From NCBI GenBank assembly GCA_023229645.1, contig JALNYU010000005.1, positions 204,142 to 268,141 of the forward strand: a stretch of 64,000 bases of DNA, in the 5' to 3' direction. Both the position numbers and the translations under genes were made by a program. The DNA is from Nevskia sp. Its GTDB lineage: Bacteria > Pseudomonadota > Gammaproteobacteria > Nevskiales > Nevskiaceae. How positions within the stretch are numbered: the stretch's first letter is position 1; every line of letters begins with the position of its first letter. Of the stretch, positions 1 through 8,712 are shown piece after piece. Below the pieces are notes generated by a model that saw only the letters and a program-made list of their open reading frames with translations, made no database searches and was not told where the DNA came from.

Positions 1-2
1 CC

Positions 3-569
3 GGAACGGAAGAGGCCGATAACGAAGCGATGAGCCTCGTCAACACCGTGCTCGGCGGTCAGTTCACGTCGCGTTTGAATCTCAATCTGCGTGAGGACAA
101 GCATTGGAGCTACGGTGCAAACTCCAGCGTTACCCGTGCGCGCGGCCCGCAGGTATTCGTGGCGCAGGCGAGTGTTGAGCGCGATCACACCCGCGATTCG
201 ATTAGTGAAATGCTGAAAGAACTGCAAGGCATTACTGGCAAAAAGCCGCTGACGGCGGTCGAAATCGAGGCCGCGAAGCGGCGTGCGATTCTGGCGCTGC
301 CGAGCCGTTTCGAAAGTAGCGGTCAGATCGTCAGCGCGTATAGCAGCCTGTTTGAACTGGACTTGCCAGACGGCTATTACCGCGGCTTGCCGGAGCTGAT
401 TCAGCAGCAGACGCCGGCCACGCTCGCGGCGGCGGCGACGAAGCTCGTCCGGCCGGAGGCACTGACCTGGATTATCGTTGGCGATCTGAGCAAGATCGAA
501 GCCGAGGTACGGGCGCTGAAGCTAGGCCCGGTGCAGGTGCTGGACGTCGACGGCAACGTCCTGCGTTAA
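3..569 (+). CDS. M16 family zinc peptidase, C-terminal part (5' end outside window)
   Basis: The reading frame is open from the first bases of the window, so this is the 3' end of a longer gene. The visible 188 residues match the C-terminal half of M16 (pitrilysin/insulinase-like) peptidases: a VNTVLGGQFTSRLNLNLRE block followed by an SYGA motif, which in this family forms the substrate-contacting domain. The HxxEH zinc site belongs to the N-terminal half and is not visible. These proteins are usually exported and degrade peptides in the periplasm. The gene ends just before a strong hairpin and converges on the next gene. Family assignment is firm; substrate is unknown. Confidence 0.85.
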   Translation, partial: GTEEADNEAMSLVNTVLGGQFTSRLNLNLREDKHWSYGANSSVTRARGPQVFVAQASVERDHTRDSISEMLKELQGITGKKPLTAVEIEAAKRRAILALPSRFESSGQIVSAYSSLFELDLPDGYYRGLPELIQQQTPATLAAAATKLVRPEALTWIIVGDLSKIEAEVRALKLGPVQVLDVDGNVLR

Positions 570-575
570 ACGAAA

Positions 576-612
576 GCGGCGGCCGGCGGTGCAAAAGCCC
601 GCCGGCCGCCGC
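576..612. terminator. GC-rich hairpin between convergent genes
   Basis: A perfect 14-bp inverted repeat (arms 576-589 and 599-612) with a 9-base A-rich loop lies seven bases after the M16 peptidase stop and 17 bases before the end of the opposing gene. There is no clear T run on either side, so it may act as a bidirectional transcription barrier rather than a textbook intrinsic terminator. Confidence 0.6.
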
Positions 613-629
613 GATGCGCCGCTACGGCT

Positions 630-959
630 TTAGTTGACGTCTTCGCCGAGCGGGCGCGTGAACGTGTAGCGCGCCGGTTCAACCACCAGCTTGCGCGCCG
701 GGGCCGAAACATTGCCCGACAGCAATTCAAACGGCAGCGCGACGACGAACACGATCGAACCTAAAATCGTTGCGCCAAAGCCAATCGGCCGCGCTAGTAC
801 TAGGTCGGCGGTCATGGCTGCGGCAGAAGGTGCGGCGTCGCCGCCGTTGGCGTAGCCCGGCGTATTGTCGGAGGCCGAAGCGGCAGCGGTGAACGTCAGC
901 GCGGCGGTCGCGAGCGCGGCAAGCAGTGGCGTCTTGATGAAAGCAGCACGAATCGACAT
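630..959 (-). CDS. Small exported or membrane protein, unknown function
   Basis: A 109-residue protein with a probable N-terminal signal peptide (hydrophobic stretch about residues 10-28, cleavage near ASAS-D) and one further hydrophobic segment at about residues 60-82 (GATILGSIVFVVALPFELL). The C-terminus carries a short conserved-looking VEPARYTFTRPLG motif that I associate with small hypothetical proteins of gammaproteobacteria. No enzymatic motif is visible. It is transcribed alone, divergently from trmL, with 132 bases between the two starts. I do not know its function. Confidence 0.7.
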   Translation of the reverse strand: MSIRAAFIKTPLLAALATAALTFTAAASASDNTPGYANGGDAAPSAAAMTADLVLARPIGFGATILGSIVFVVALPFELLSGNVSAPARKLVVEPARYTFTRPLGEDVN

Positions 960-1091
960 GAGTGACTCCGTAAAACGATATAAATGCAGGCCCGGATCGC
1001 AGACTAGGCGGCACTGGGTGCAGTGTCAACGCGCTAGCGGCGGTTGGCGATGGTTAATGCGCGCGCGCTGCCGCTTCTACAAGGTGCTCCG

Positions 1092-1568
1092 ATGATCCAA
1101 ATCGCGCTCTATCAACCCGAGATTCCGCCGAACACCGGCAACGTCATCCGGCTCTGTGCCAATACCGGCGCCGCGCTGCATTTGGTGCGACCGTTGGGAT
1201 TTTCGCTCGACGACGCCCAGCTGCGGCGCGCCGGCCTGGACTACCACGAATACGCCGATCTGAACGTCCATGACGACCTCGACGCGCTGCGCGCTGCTAC
1301 CGGCAATAGCCGCTGGCTGGCATTTAGCACACGCGGCGTGACTCGCTACGACACCGCCCAGTATCAGCCCGGTGATGTGCTGTTATTCGGCCCGGAAACT
1401 CGCGGCCTGCCGGCAGCGCTGCTCGATCAACTGCCGCCAGAACAGCGCTTATATCTGCCGCAACAACCGGGCGTGCGCAGTTTGAACCTTTCGAATACGG
1501 TCGCGATCGCCGCCTATGAAGCCTGGCGCCAACTTGGTTACCGCGGCGCACGTCCGTCGAGCAGTTGA
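1092..1568 (+). CDS. trmL: tRNA (cytidine(34)-2'-O)-methyltransferase TrmL
   Basis: TrmL is a SPOUT-fold enzyme that 2'-O-methylates the wobble base of leucine tRNAs using S-adenosylmethionine. The 158-residue product has the family's full length and hallmark segments: the N-terminal YQPEIPPNTGNVIRLCANTG motif, LVRPLGF, LLFGPETRGLP, and the C-terminal RSLNLSNTVAIAAYEAWRQ knot region. The ATG at 1092 is preferred because the family begins within a few residues of the YQPEIP motif; an upstream in-frame ATG at 1044 would add 16 unrelated residues. Its last 31 bases overlap the end of the opposing glycosyltransferase gene. Confidence 0.95.
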   Translation: MIQIALYQPEIPPNTGNVIRLCANTGAALHLVRPLGFSLDDAQLRRAGLDYHEYADLNVHDDLDALRAATGNSRWLAFSTRGVTRYDTAQYQPGDVLLFGPETRGLPAALLDQLPPEQRLYLPQQPGVRSLNLSNTVAIAAYEAWRQLGYRGARPSSS

Positions 1569-2641
1569 TCGGCGGCGTCGAGTACGTCGGTGACCGACAG
1601 CTGTTCGAGGCAGTCTGAAACGCTGTCGCGATGGCGTTCGCAGCCTTCGGCGAGGCAGGGCACGCAGTTGCCGTAGCGCCCCGCTGGCCCGCCCTGGACG
1701 ATGGCAACGACGCCAATTTGTTGTAACGGTGCTTGCAACTGCCACGGGCTGCCGCCGGTGCCCGGCCAGTTTTGCGGCCACGGCCCCCAGGCCAGCGGGC
1801 TTGAAGGGCCAAAGATCGCGAGTGTCGGCGTGCCACAGGCGGCCGCGAGATGCGTTGCCGAGGTATCGGGGCCGACAAACAGGCGGGCGTGGCGCAACAG
1901 CGGCGTCCACTCGGCAAACGAAAGGCGGCCGGCGCAGTCGACGATGCCTGGGCTACCGCGCAGCGGCTTTAGTAGGGTATCGAGATAGTCGCGTTCGGCG
2001 ACGCCCGGCCCGCCGCTGACGGCCACGTGCAGGCCGCGTAATTCCAGCGCCCGCAGCAATACGCGCCAGCCTTCGAGCGTCCAGCCTTTGTAGCGGTACA
2101 TCGCGTTCGGGTGGACCACCGCCCAGCGCACCTTTTCCCAACCGGCGCCGAGCACGCGGGTCAGTGCGCCGAGGCTCGACGGTTGCGGCGGTACGACTTC
2201 CGGCACGGGCGGCACGCCGTAGGCGGCGGCCAAGCGCAAATTTTGGGTTACGGTATGCAGCGCGTCTGGCGAATAAACCAAGCTGCCGTTAAGCAGCCAG
2301 CGCTGTTCGTGGCCGGATTGAACGTTGCCGTAGCGTCGCGGAGCGGCCCAAGCGGCGAGATAGTGCGCGCGGTCGCTCGGGGTTACCGCCAGCGCGAGGT
2401 CGTAGCGACGTCGCAAAGGCCACGCGGTGCGCAGTGCGGTGCGCCAGGAGGCGCCGTCAGGCCACGCGATCACTTGGCGTAAATCAGGATTGCCGACCAA
2501 CATGCCGGCCGTCGAGGCGAAGACGAGCGCATCGATCGCCGCGTCCGGATAGGCGCGCCGTAAACTGCGCGCAACCGGCGTCGATAACAGTACGTCGCCG
2601 AGACGGCGTAGGCAGATTAGGAGAATGCGGCGAGGTGGCAT
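1538..2641 (-). CDS. Glycosyltransferase family 9 (heptosyltransferase-like)
   Basis: The 367-residue protein begins with the ADP-heptose transferase signature (RRILLICLRRLGDVLLSTP, a nucleotide-sugar transferase GT-B N-terminus) and has the C-terminal acceptor/donor motif FVGPDTSATHLAAACGTPT about residues 254-273. Such enzymes add sugars, classically heptose, to the inner core of LPS on the cytoplasmic face of the inner membrane. It is divergent from the rightward glycosyltransferase operon starting at 2783 and shares about 140 bases of upstream DNA with it, suggesting joint function. Four cysteines near the C-terminus are unusual but unexplained. GT9 is certain, sugar and acceptor are not. 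Confidence 0.88.
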   Translation of the reverse strand: MPPRRILLICLRRLGDVLLSTPVARSLRRAYPDAAIDALVFASTAGMLVGNPDLRQVIAWPDGASWRTALRTAWPLRRRYDLALAVTPSDRAHYLAAWAAPRRYGNVQSGHEQRWLLNGSLVYSPDALHTVTQNLRLAAAYGVPPVPEVVPPQPSSLGALTRVLGAGWEKVRWAVVHPNAMYRYKGWTLEGWRVLLRALELRGLHVAVSGGPGVAERDYLDTLLKPLRGSPGIVDCAGRLSFAEWTPLLRHARLFVGPDTSATHLAAACGTPTLAIFGPSSPLAWGPWPQNWPGTGGSPWQLQAPLQQIGVVAIVQGGPAGRYGNCVPCLAEGCERHRDSVSDCLEQLSVTDVLDAADQLLDGRAPR

Positions 2642-2782
2642 CCGGCTCGGTCTTTTAGCAATCTGTGAGAATGATCCGTTAAATTGTCGGCCACGTTAAC
2701 TTTTTCGCGCGACGCTTTCCGTCCCTGCCATTTTCATGCCCAACAGCGGTGCAGCCATCCGAACTTTTTTTTGCGAACGCCG

Positions 2783-3709
2783 ATGAGTCAGCGTATTTCG
2801 GTCGTCGTTAGCAGCTATAACTACGCCGCCTACATTTGTGAGGCGGTGGCCGCGGCGCTGCAGCAAACCCGACCGCCGGACGAAATTATCATCGTCGATG
2901 ACGGCTCGACGGACGACACGCTGGCCCGCTTGCAGGCCGCATACGGCGAGCATCCCGCGGTGCGTATTCTGAGCCGCGAGAACGGCGGCCAGTTGCGCGC
3001 GATGATCACCGGTACAGCCGCGAGTAGCGGCGACATCCTCTGTTATCTCGACGCCGATGATGTCTGGGAGCCCGCCTATCTACAACGCTTGGCAGCCTTA
3101 TATGAAGCCGATCGCGACCTTGATTTCATCTACTGCAATCTGCGTTATTTTGGCCAGCGGGAGGGTTTGTGGAACCCACGTAATGCAGACCACGACCACG
3201 GGCTCACGGTGTTGGAAGCGCGCTTCGGCCGGCGCTGGATCGGCGCGCCGACCTCCGCATTGTCGATGCGGCGTGCGACAGCACTGCGCGCGCTCGATGT
3301 TCCTGCGCATTTTCAGGACGACTGGCGCACGCGCGCCGATGACGTCTTGATCTTCGGCGCCAGCATCGGCGGGGCTCGGAAGCAATATATCGCCGAACCG
3401 CTGGTTCGCTATCGCGCGCACGGGCGCAATCATTGGCTGGCCCAGGCTGATTGGCTCATCGGCGGATTGCGGCATGAGTTCCGGGTTCACCGGCTGCTCG
3501 CCCACTTTGGTCGGCTCAATGGTATCGACAACGACGCGCTACGCCTGATCAAACTCGAATTCCGCAGCAAACCACGGCCGACTTACGCCGAACTGCGGAT
3601 TGCCCAGCAGTTGTCCTGGACCGCGCCGGAGCCATTCGGCAAGCGCTTGGAACGATATTTCGCGTTGTGGAAACTGTATTGGCGGCAGCGGAACGCAACG
3701 AAGCAATGA
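2783..3709 (+). CDS. Glycosyltransferase family 2
   Basis: A 308-residue GT-A fold transferase. Visible motifs are the N-terminal SVVVSSYNYAAYICEAV segment, VDDGSTDDT (about residues 38-46) and the metal/nucleotide-binding LDADD (about 89-93). The ATG at 2783 immediately precedes the conserved SQRISVVVSSYN start; the frame is open further upstream but that part is not family-like. It is the first gene of a four-gene operon and its stop codon overlaps the start of the next gene. No membrane segment is seen, so it is probably cytosolic or peripheral. It likely transfers one sugar of a surface glycan; donor and linkage cannot be read. Confidence 0.9.
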   Translation: MSQRISVVVSSYNYAAYICEAVAAALQQTRPPDEIIIVDDGSTDDTLARLQAAYGEHPAVRILSRENGGQLRAMITGTAASSGDILCYLDADDVWEPAYLQRLAALYEADRDLDFIYCNLRYFGQREGLWNPRNADHDHGLTVLEARFGRRWIGAPTSALSMRRATALRALDVPAHFQDDWRTRADDVLIFGASIGGARKQYIAEPLVRYRAHGRNHWLAQADWLIGGLRHEFRVHRLLAHFGRLNGIDNDALRLIKLEFRSKPRPTYAELRIAQQLSWTAPEPFGKRLERYFALWKLYWRQRNATKQ

Positions 3710-4785
3710 GCGCAGCGTCGAAGCAACAGCCGTCCGCACTATTCGTGCCGTCCTACGGCCACGGCGGCAGCGGCGAGTTTGTGCGGGCGGTGACCTTGGC
3801 GCAGGCGGTTGCGCAACGCTGGCCGCAGTTGCATATCGAATTCTTATTGCCCGGCGGCCCCGGCACGCGCCAGGACGCACCGTTTCCGCGAACCTGCCAC
3901 GACGGCCCTGATGCCAGCAAAGGCGCATTCGATAACGAACACATCCGCCGTCTGCGGCCGGACGTGGTGATTTTCGATTCCGGTTGTCGCAGCAGCACGC
4001 TGCGGCTATGTCGGCGGCTCGGCATTCGCAGCGTGTTTGTCAGCGATCGTGAAGGCACGCGGCGCAAGCCATTTCGGCTCGACTGGTTGATGCTGCTCGA
4101 CGCGCACTGGCATCAGCGCGAGCACATCACGGCAGCGTCATTTACGTTCGGCCAACGCGTGCTTGCCCGTTTCAGTCGTACCGAGCGGTTGGAGTTCGAC
4201 ACCTATCTGGCTGATGCGCCACCGCGCGACGACGACCTACCGGCCGAGATCGCCGCGCGCTTGCAGCAGCCGTTCGTACTTCTCGCGCCCGGTGGTGGTG
4301 GCTATCGCGTTGCCGGCAGGCCGGTCAGCGAAGTATTTGTCGAGGCCGCCGAGCGGATACGCGCCGCGAGCGGCATCGAATGTCTGTGCTTGCTCGGGCC
4401 GCTATACGAAGGCAGTGCCGGCGGCGGTACGGTGATGACGTTAAAGCTCGTCGCCCAAGGGCGTTTCGTCGCGCTGATGCGGCGGGCGCAGGTCGTTGTC
4501 TGCAACGGCGGCCACAGTTTGAATCAGGCGATGGCCTGCGGCGCGGTCTGCGTTGCCGCGGCGCTCGGTGGCGACGACCAACCCGGTCGTATCGCCGCGT
4601 ATGCCAAGGCCGGACTCCTGCGCGCCGCCGAGCCCAACGCCGCCGCCCTCGCCGACGCGGTGCTGGCACAGCTGCAAAGCGTGCAACAACAGGCCGTGCG
4701 TGCCCGCGTTGCGGCCTATGCGGTTCGTAACGGCTTGCCGATGATGGTGTCTGCAATCGGCCGCATGCTTGGGCTTGCGCAATGA
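3706..4785 (+). CDS. GT-B fold glycosyltransferase, family 28 C-terminal-like
   Basis: A 359-residue protein. The N-terminus (FVPSYGHGGSGEFVRAVTLA) resembles the glycine-rich opening of MurG/GT28-type transferases, and the C-terminal half has the matching pattern LLAPGGGGYR then VVCNGGHSLNQAMACGAVCVAA (about residues 262-283), typical of the UDP-sugar binding region. The ATG at 3706 overlaps the upstream stop as ATGA, and the gene ends overlapping the next by four bases, so the cluster is translationally coupled. A PseG-like or UDP-sugar hydrolase role is a weaker alternative. It probably acts with the neighbouring GT2 and GT9 enzymes in glycan assembly. Confidence 0.75.
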   Translation: MSAASKQQPSALFVPSYGHGGSGEFVRAVTLAQAVAQRWPQLHIEFLLPGGPGTRQDAPFPRTCHDGPDASKGAFDNEHIRRLRPDVVIFDSGCRSSTLRLCRRLGIRSVFVSDREGTRRKPFRLDWLMLLDAHWHQREHITAASFTFGQRVLARFSRTERLEFDTYLADAPPRDDDLPAEIAARLQQPFVLLAPGGGGYRVAGRPVSEVFVEAAERIRAASGIECLCLLGPLYEGSAGGGTVMTLKLVAQGRFVALMRRAQVVVCNGGHSLNQAMACGAVCVAAALGGDDQPGRIAAYAKAGLLRAAEPNAAALADAVLAQLQSVQQQAVRARVAAYAVRNGLPMMVSAIGRMLGLAQ

Positions 4786-5816
4786 ACGTAAGCGCACCGC
4801 GAAAAGTTTTGGTGCTGGAACTGGCCGGCCTCGGCGACGGCGTACACCTGCTGCCAGCGCTGTGGCGGCTGCGGCAACACTGGCCGGACGCCGAACTGCA
4901 TGTGATGGTCAGCGCCGGCGTCACCGGTCTGTTTCAACTGACGCCGTGGCTGCAGAAAGTCTGGGCCTATCCAACCAACCCGAAGCCCGGCCTTGCCGGC
5001 AATTGGCGTTGGGGCACGCAGCTCCGCGCCGAACGTTACGACTGCGTGATCAACACCACCGGTGGCGATCGCGCCTCGCTGCTGACTTGGCTAACCCGGG
5101 CGCCGCGCCGGGTCGGTCGCCGGCCGTCCGACGGCGGGCCGCCGGGTTGGCGCCGGCTATTCACCGAAACCTTGGATATTCCGTATTGGATCGAGCCGAT
5201 GTTCGCGCAGAAGCTGCGTTGCGCTGCAGCGCTCGGTTGTGACGTCCCCGCCAGCGCGTTGCACGCGCCGCATTTTGAAATCGTGATCGACCCCGCGCTG
5301 CGCGCTGCCGCCGGCGTTACTGCCACTGACGAGCACCGGTACTTTCACATCAGCCCGTTCACCACCGCCGCCGCCCGGGAGCTGCCGTTGACCCAGATTG
5401 CCGAGCTGATCGGCCGCCTTGGCAGCGCGTTTCCGCAGCTACGCGTGGCGCTGTCCTGCGCGCCGAGCGGGCGTGAAATCGAGCGTATGGATCAGCTGCT
5501 TGACCTGCTGCCGGCAGCACCGTGGCGGATTTGGAAAGGCACGCTAACGGTGCCCGGCCTCGCCGCCGTCATCGAGAAAAGCGCGCTGAATTTTTCTGGT
5601 GATACCGGCAGCCTGCACGTTGCGTTGATGACCGGCACACCGGCCGTCGCCTGGTTCCGCAGCCACCGAGGCGAACGCGAGTGGATTCCGCCCGGCAGCC
5701 GCTCGCACGTGCTGATTGCGCCCGGTGGTGCGGCTGATGCGTTGCACGGCATCGATACCGGCGCGTTGGTCAACGCCGCTGCCGACATCCTCGCGGTAAC
5801 AGGCGCACGCCGATGA
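4782..5816 (+). CDS. Glycosyltransferase family 9, first of two tandem paralogues
   Basis: A 344-residue GT9 protein. The N-terminus KVLVLELAGLGDGVHLLPAL matches the heptosyltransferase glycine-rich loop, and LNFSGDTGSLHVALMTGTP (about residues 266-284) matches the C-terminal donor site. It starts within the ATGA overlap of the preceding gene and ends in an ATGA overlap with the next. The protein is clearly related to its downstream neighbour (shared LPALWRLRQHWPDAELHVMV and LTPW segments), indicating an old tandem duplication. The canonical Asp of the LGDxL motif is present. Substrate unknown; probably LPS core or a related glycan. Confidence 0.88.
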   Translation: MNVSAPRKVLVLELAGLGDGVHLLPALWRLRQHWPDAELHVMVSAGVTGLFQLTPWLQKVWAYPTNPKPGLAGNWRWGTQLRAERYDCVINTTGGDRASLLTWLTRAPRRVGRRPSDGGPPGWRRLFTETLDIPYWIEPMFAQKLRCAAALGCDVPASALHAPHFEIVIDPALRAAAGVTATDEHRYFHISPFTTAAARELPLTQIAELIGRLGSAFPQLRVALSCAPSGREIERMDQLLDLLPAAPWRIWKGTLTVPGLAAVIEKSALNFSGDTGSLHVALMTGTPAVAWFRSHRGEREWIPPGSRSHVLIAPGGAADALHGIDTGALVNAAADILAVTGARR

Positions 5817-6874
5817 CGCCATCGAACTTCGCCGCCCGCGCGGCCCGCGCGCGGAAAATCCTGGCAATCGATTTCGGCGGCCTCGGTGATCACCTGCACA
5901 GCTTGCCGGCGCTTTGGCTGCTGCGGCGCAGCTGCCCGAACGCGGAACTGCACGTGCTCGTCGGCAGCGCCTCGGTGCCGCTGATGCAACATCTCACGCC
6001 GTGGATCGACCGCGCGCTCGGCTACGATAAACGCGGCTGGCGCGGCGATCTCGCGATGCTGAAACAACTGCGCGCCGCGCACTACGATGCAGTCATCGTC
6101 ATCACCGCCAGCAATCACGCCGTGGCGTTTGCCGGCCTCAGCGCCGCGCCGCTGCGGTTGGCTCGCCGCGCTGACAGCAATAAGCGTTGGTTTTGGCAGC
6201 CCTGGCTGCTGACCAAAAGCGTCGCCTATCCGTTCCATACCGAGCCGATGTACCGCCAACGCTGGCAAGTCTTGCGCCTAGCCGGCTTTGACGACGGTAG
6301 CGCCGCGCCGTTGCGCTTGCAGCCAGACTTTCCACTGGCGATAGCGCCCGAGCTGCGCCGCGCGCAAGGCATTGCGCCAGCGGATGACAAAACCTATCTG
6401 CATCTTTCGGCTAGCGCGACTGACGATCTACGCGATCTGCCACCGACGCAGATGATCGCGCTATGGAATGCGCTGCACGCGGCGTTTCCGGCGCATAAGA
6501 TCGCCGTCTCCGGCAACCCTGGCGAACGCGGCCAGCGCAAACTGCAGGCCTTGCTCGCCGGGCTCACGTTTACGCCGTGGAAAGTATTCGCCGGCACGCT
6601 GAACGTGCCGCAGTTCATCTCGGTGGTGCAAGGTGCAGCGCTGCACGCCGGCCCCGACTCCGGTGGCCTGCACGTTGCGCGCATCGCTGGCACGCCGTCG
6701 GTGTCGTGGTTTCGGCCCAATCATCACATTCGCAACTGGCTGCCGGACGAGCCGGGCCACATCGCGTTTATCGCGCCAGAGTCGCGGCCAGACGGGCTTT
6801 ATGGCCTCGATACCGCCAAATTGGTCGGCGCCGCGCAAACGCTGGTGAGCGGCACCGCGCACATCTCCAATTGA
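5813..6874 (+). CDS. Glycosyltransferase family 9, second tandem paralogue
   Basis: A 353-residue GT9 protein with the N-terminal KILAIDFGGLGDHLHSLPAL loop and the C-terminal LHAGPDSGGLHVARIAGTP motif. It overlaps the end of its paralogue by four bases and is the last gene of the glycosyltransferase operon; the following gene runs the other way about 40 bases downstream. Presence of three GT9 genes, one GT2 and one GT28-like gene within 5.4 kb suggests a block that builds a short oligosaccharide, most likely LPS core. No transporter or ligase gene is visible in the block. Confidence 0.88.
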   Translation: MTPSNFAARAARARKILAIDFGGLGDHLHSLPALWLLRRSCPNAELHVLVGSASVPLMQHLTPWIDRALGYDKRGWRGDLAMLKQLRAAHYDAVIVITASNHAVAFAGLSAAPLRLARRADSNKRWFWQPWLLTKSVAYPFHTEPMYRQRWQVLRLAGFDDGSAAPLRLQPDFPLAIAPELRRAQGIAPADDKTYLHLSASATDDLRDLPPTQMIALWNALHAAFPAHKIAVSGNPGERGQRKLQALLAGLTFTPWKVFAGTLNVPQFISVVQGAALHAGPDSGGLHVARIAGTPSVSWFRPNHHIRNWLPDEPGHIAFIAPESRPDGLYGLDTAKLVGAAQTLVSGTAHISN

Positions 6875-6915
6875 GTGGCACAGCGTTGGACGGCGTGATC
6901 GAGCCCGCGGAGCCG

Positions 6916-8163
6916 TTATTTCAACGCCGCAGCTAGTGGCGCCAAGCTGCCGTCGTTCGGTTCTGGCTGTAAATGGAGTAAGTCCATTTCGAGGTCGTAG
7001 ACGGCGACGTTGTCGAAGCTCGGCAGCTTTATGCCAGGCTTGATCGCCGGACCGTTGACAATGAATAAGGCCTGCATCTCCGGGCTTGCCGGGTCGTAAC
7101 CATGCGCGCCGCCTTTGTAGCCGATGCCGCGCGCGCGATCCGTGCCGATGACCCAGCCGACTTCAGCGGCGCAGATGATTTCAGCAACTCTTGGGTTCTT
7201 GCCGTAGTGCAACCGTTCCGGAATGTTCGCCTTGTGCCAGCACTGCATATGCGGATGCGGTGTGATTAACGCGGCGTCAACCGCCGATTCAAAACCCGGC
7301 TTGGGGTTCACGCCGAGCACTGTGCCACTGGTGATCAGTTCGTATTGTTGGCGCGGCAATAGTTCGTCGAGAAAGATCCCGCGGTTTTCGGCGACGGCGG
7401 CCATGCCGTGGTCGGCGACGATGATGAGATTCGTACGCGCGGCCAGCCCGCGCGCGCTCAGCCCGGCGCGCAAGCGGCCAATTGCAGTATCGACGTGCGT
7501 CGCGGCGGCGTTGACTTCGGCCGAATCCGGACCGTAGTGATGGCCAGCGGTATCCACTTCGTCGAAGTAGAGTGTAAATGCCTGCGGCCGCTCGGCGATG
7601 GGCAAATCGAGCCAGCGCAGAATTTGATCGACGCGCTGCAGGCTGGAAAGGCTTTTATCGAACGGCAGCCAGCGGCTGGGCCGCACGCCTTGGATCGCCG
7701 CTTCGGAACCCGGCCAGAACATCGTGCCGGTTTTGATGCCGGCCCGTTCGGCGCTAACCCAGAACGGAACCGCCTCATCCCACCAAAAGCGGTCGGCCAC
7801 CTGCGTTGCATCGGAGAGCTTGAACACCGTGCCGGGCCGCGCCGGGTCGCGCATCGTATTGTTGACGATGCCGTTGTCGTCCGGCCGCTTGCCAGTCACG
7901 AGCGCGTAGTGATTCGGGAACGTCAGACTCGGAAACGACGGCCGCATCGCAGCGCTGGCGCCGGTTTCGGCGAGCGTTTTCAGATTGGGGGTGATGCCGC
8001 GGTCGAGGTAATCGGCACGGAAGCCGTCGATCGAAATCAAAATCAGCGGCGGTGTTCCAGAACCGGCCGCAGGCGCTATCGCTGGCGGCGTATGCGCGCA
8101 GGCAGCGAGTAAGGCAAGGAACGAAGCGGACAACACCTGCAGCAAGCGGCGAGCAAACATCAC
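6916..8163 (-). CDS. Lipoprotein ectonucleotide pyrophosphatase/phosphodiesterase
   Basis: A 415-residue member of the alkaline-phosphatase superfamily, type I phosphodiesterase branch. The N-terminus is a lipoprotein signal (hydrophobic core then LLAACAH, lipid-bearing Cys about residue 22). Metal and catalytic motifs visible are ISIDGFRADYLD, the nucleophile segment FPSLTFPNHYALVTGKRP (Thr in SLTFPNH), FDEVDTAGHHYGP, ADHGMA, and the C-terminal GAHGYDP. Such enzymes hydrolyse nucleotide or phosphodiester bonds with two zinc ions, here outside the cytoplasm. It is transcribed alone. The exact substrate is not predictable. Confidence 0.9.
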   Translation of the reverse strand: MMFARRLLQVLSASFLALLAACAHTPPAIAPAAGSGTPPLILISIDGFRADYLDRGITPNLKTLAETGASAAMRPSFPSLTFPNHYALVTGKRPDDNGIVNNTMRDPARPGTVFKLSDATQVADRFWWDEAVPFWVSAERAGIKTGTMFWPGSEAAIQGVRPSRWLPFDKSLSSLQRVDQILRWLDLPIAERPQAFTLYFDEVDTAGHHYGPDSAEVNAAATHVDTAIGRLRAGLSARGLAARTNLIIVADHGMAAVAENRGIFLDELLPRQQYELITSGTVLGVNPKPGFESAVDAALITPHPHMQCWHKANIPERLHYGKNPRVAEIICAAEVGWVIGTDRARGIGYKGGAHGYDPASPEMQALFIVNGPAIKPGIKLPSFDNVAVYDLEMDLLHLQPEPNDGSLAPLAAALK

Positions 8164-8283
8164 AGAAACTCGAAATTGCGGAGCGCCAACTATCGCAAAT
8201 TTACGTCGATCTTGAATGGCGCTACGAATTGCTGAGCGCGGCAGTTCCCCGAAGTGCCATTTTATGATGGCTAGACGGGCGTT

Positions 8284-8691
8284 TTACGGTTGACCTGCTG
8301 GGTGAGGTGCTACTCCACATGCTTTTCGCGCAAATGACCAGAACACAATCGAGGCAATCACAGCATGGAATATGTAGGGTTTGTAATACCCAAAATCAAA
8401 GCGCTTCGCGACGAGGAAAAACCATGGCAGCAGTGCGACCAGGGCTATGTTGGCAAATGTCGCTTTTCTTAGTCGATGGAGGAGCAGGAAAGACGGAATT
8501 CCATATCCCAGCAAGATAACCGTGGCATACAGAAAAATATGAAGCGACACTGGATCTAGCATTGTGATGAAAAAGCCACTCGGCGAGGTTTGTACGCCAT
8601 ATCTCAAACACTGAAGCAGCCAATACATTGAGGTGCTGAAGGGTATAGACCCCAGTGTAAAGAACACCGCTATCAAGACAATTCGGGTCAT
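8284..8691 (-). CDS. Four-helix integral membrane protein, unknown function
   Basis: A 135-residue protein with about four hydrophobic segments (roughly residues 3-20, 47-70, 78-95 and 105-122). No recognised motif or family. Its DNA is noticeably poorer in G and C than every neighbouring gene, and the codon choice (many AT-ending codons) differs from the flanking purT and phosphodiesterase genes, which suggests recent acquisition. The stop codon is 120 bases from the start of the phosphodiesterase gene and its own start is 21 bases from the end of purT, all on the minus strand. I cannot assign a function. Confidence 0.6.
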   Translation of the reverse strand: MTRIVLIAVFFTLGSIPFSTSMYWLLQCLRYGVQTSPSGFFITMLDPVSLHIFLYATVILLGYGIPSFLLLHRLRKATFANIALVALLPWFFLVAKRFDFGYYKPYIFHAVIASIVFWSFARKACGVAPHPAGQP

Positions 8692-8712
8692 TTCGCGTGC
8701 CGAATGGAAAAA

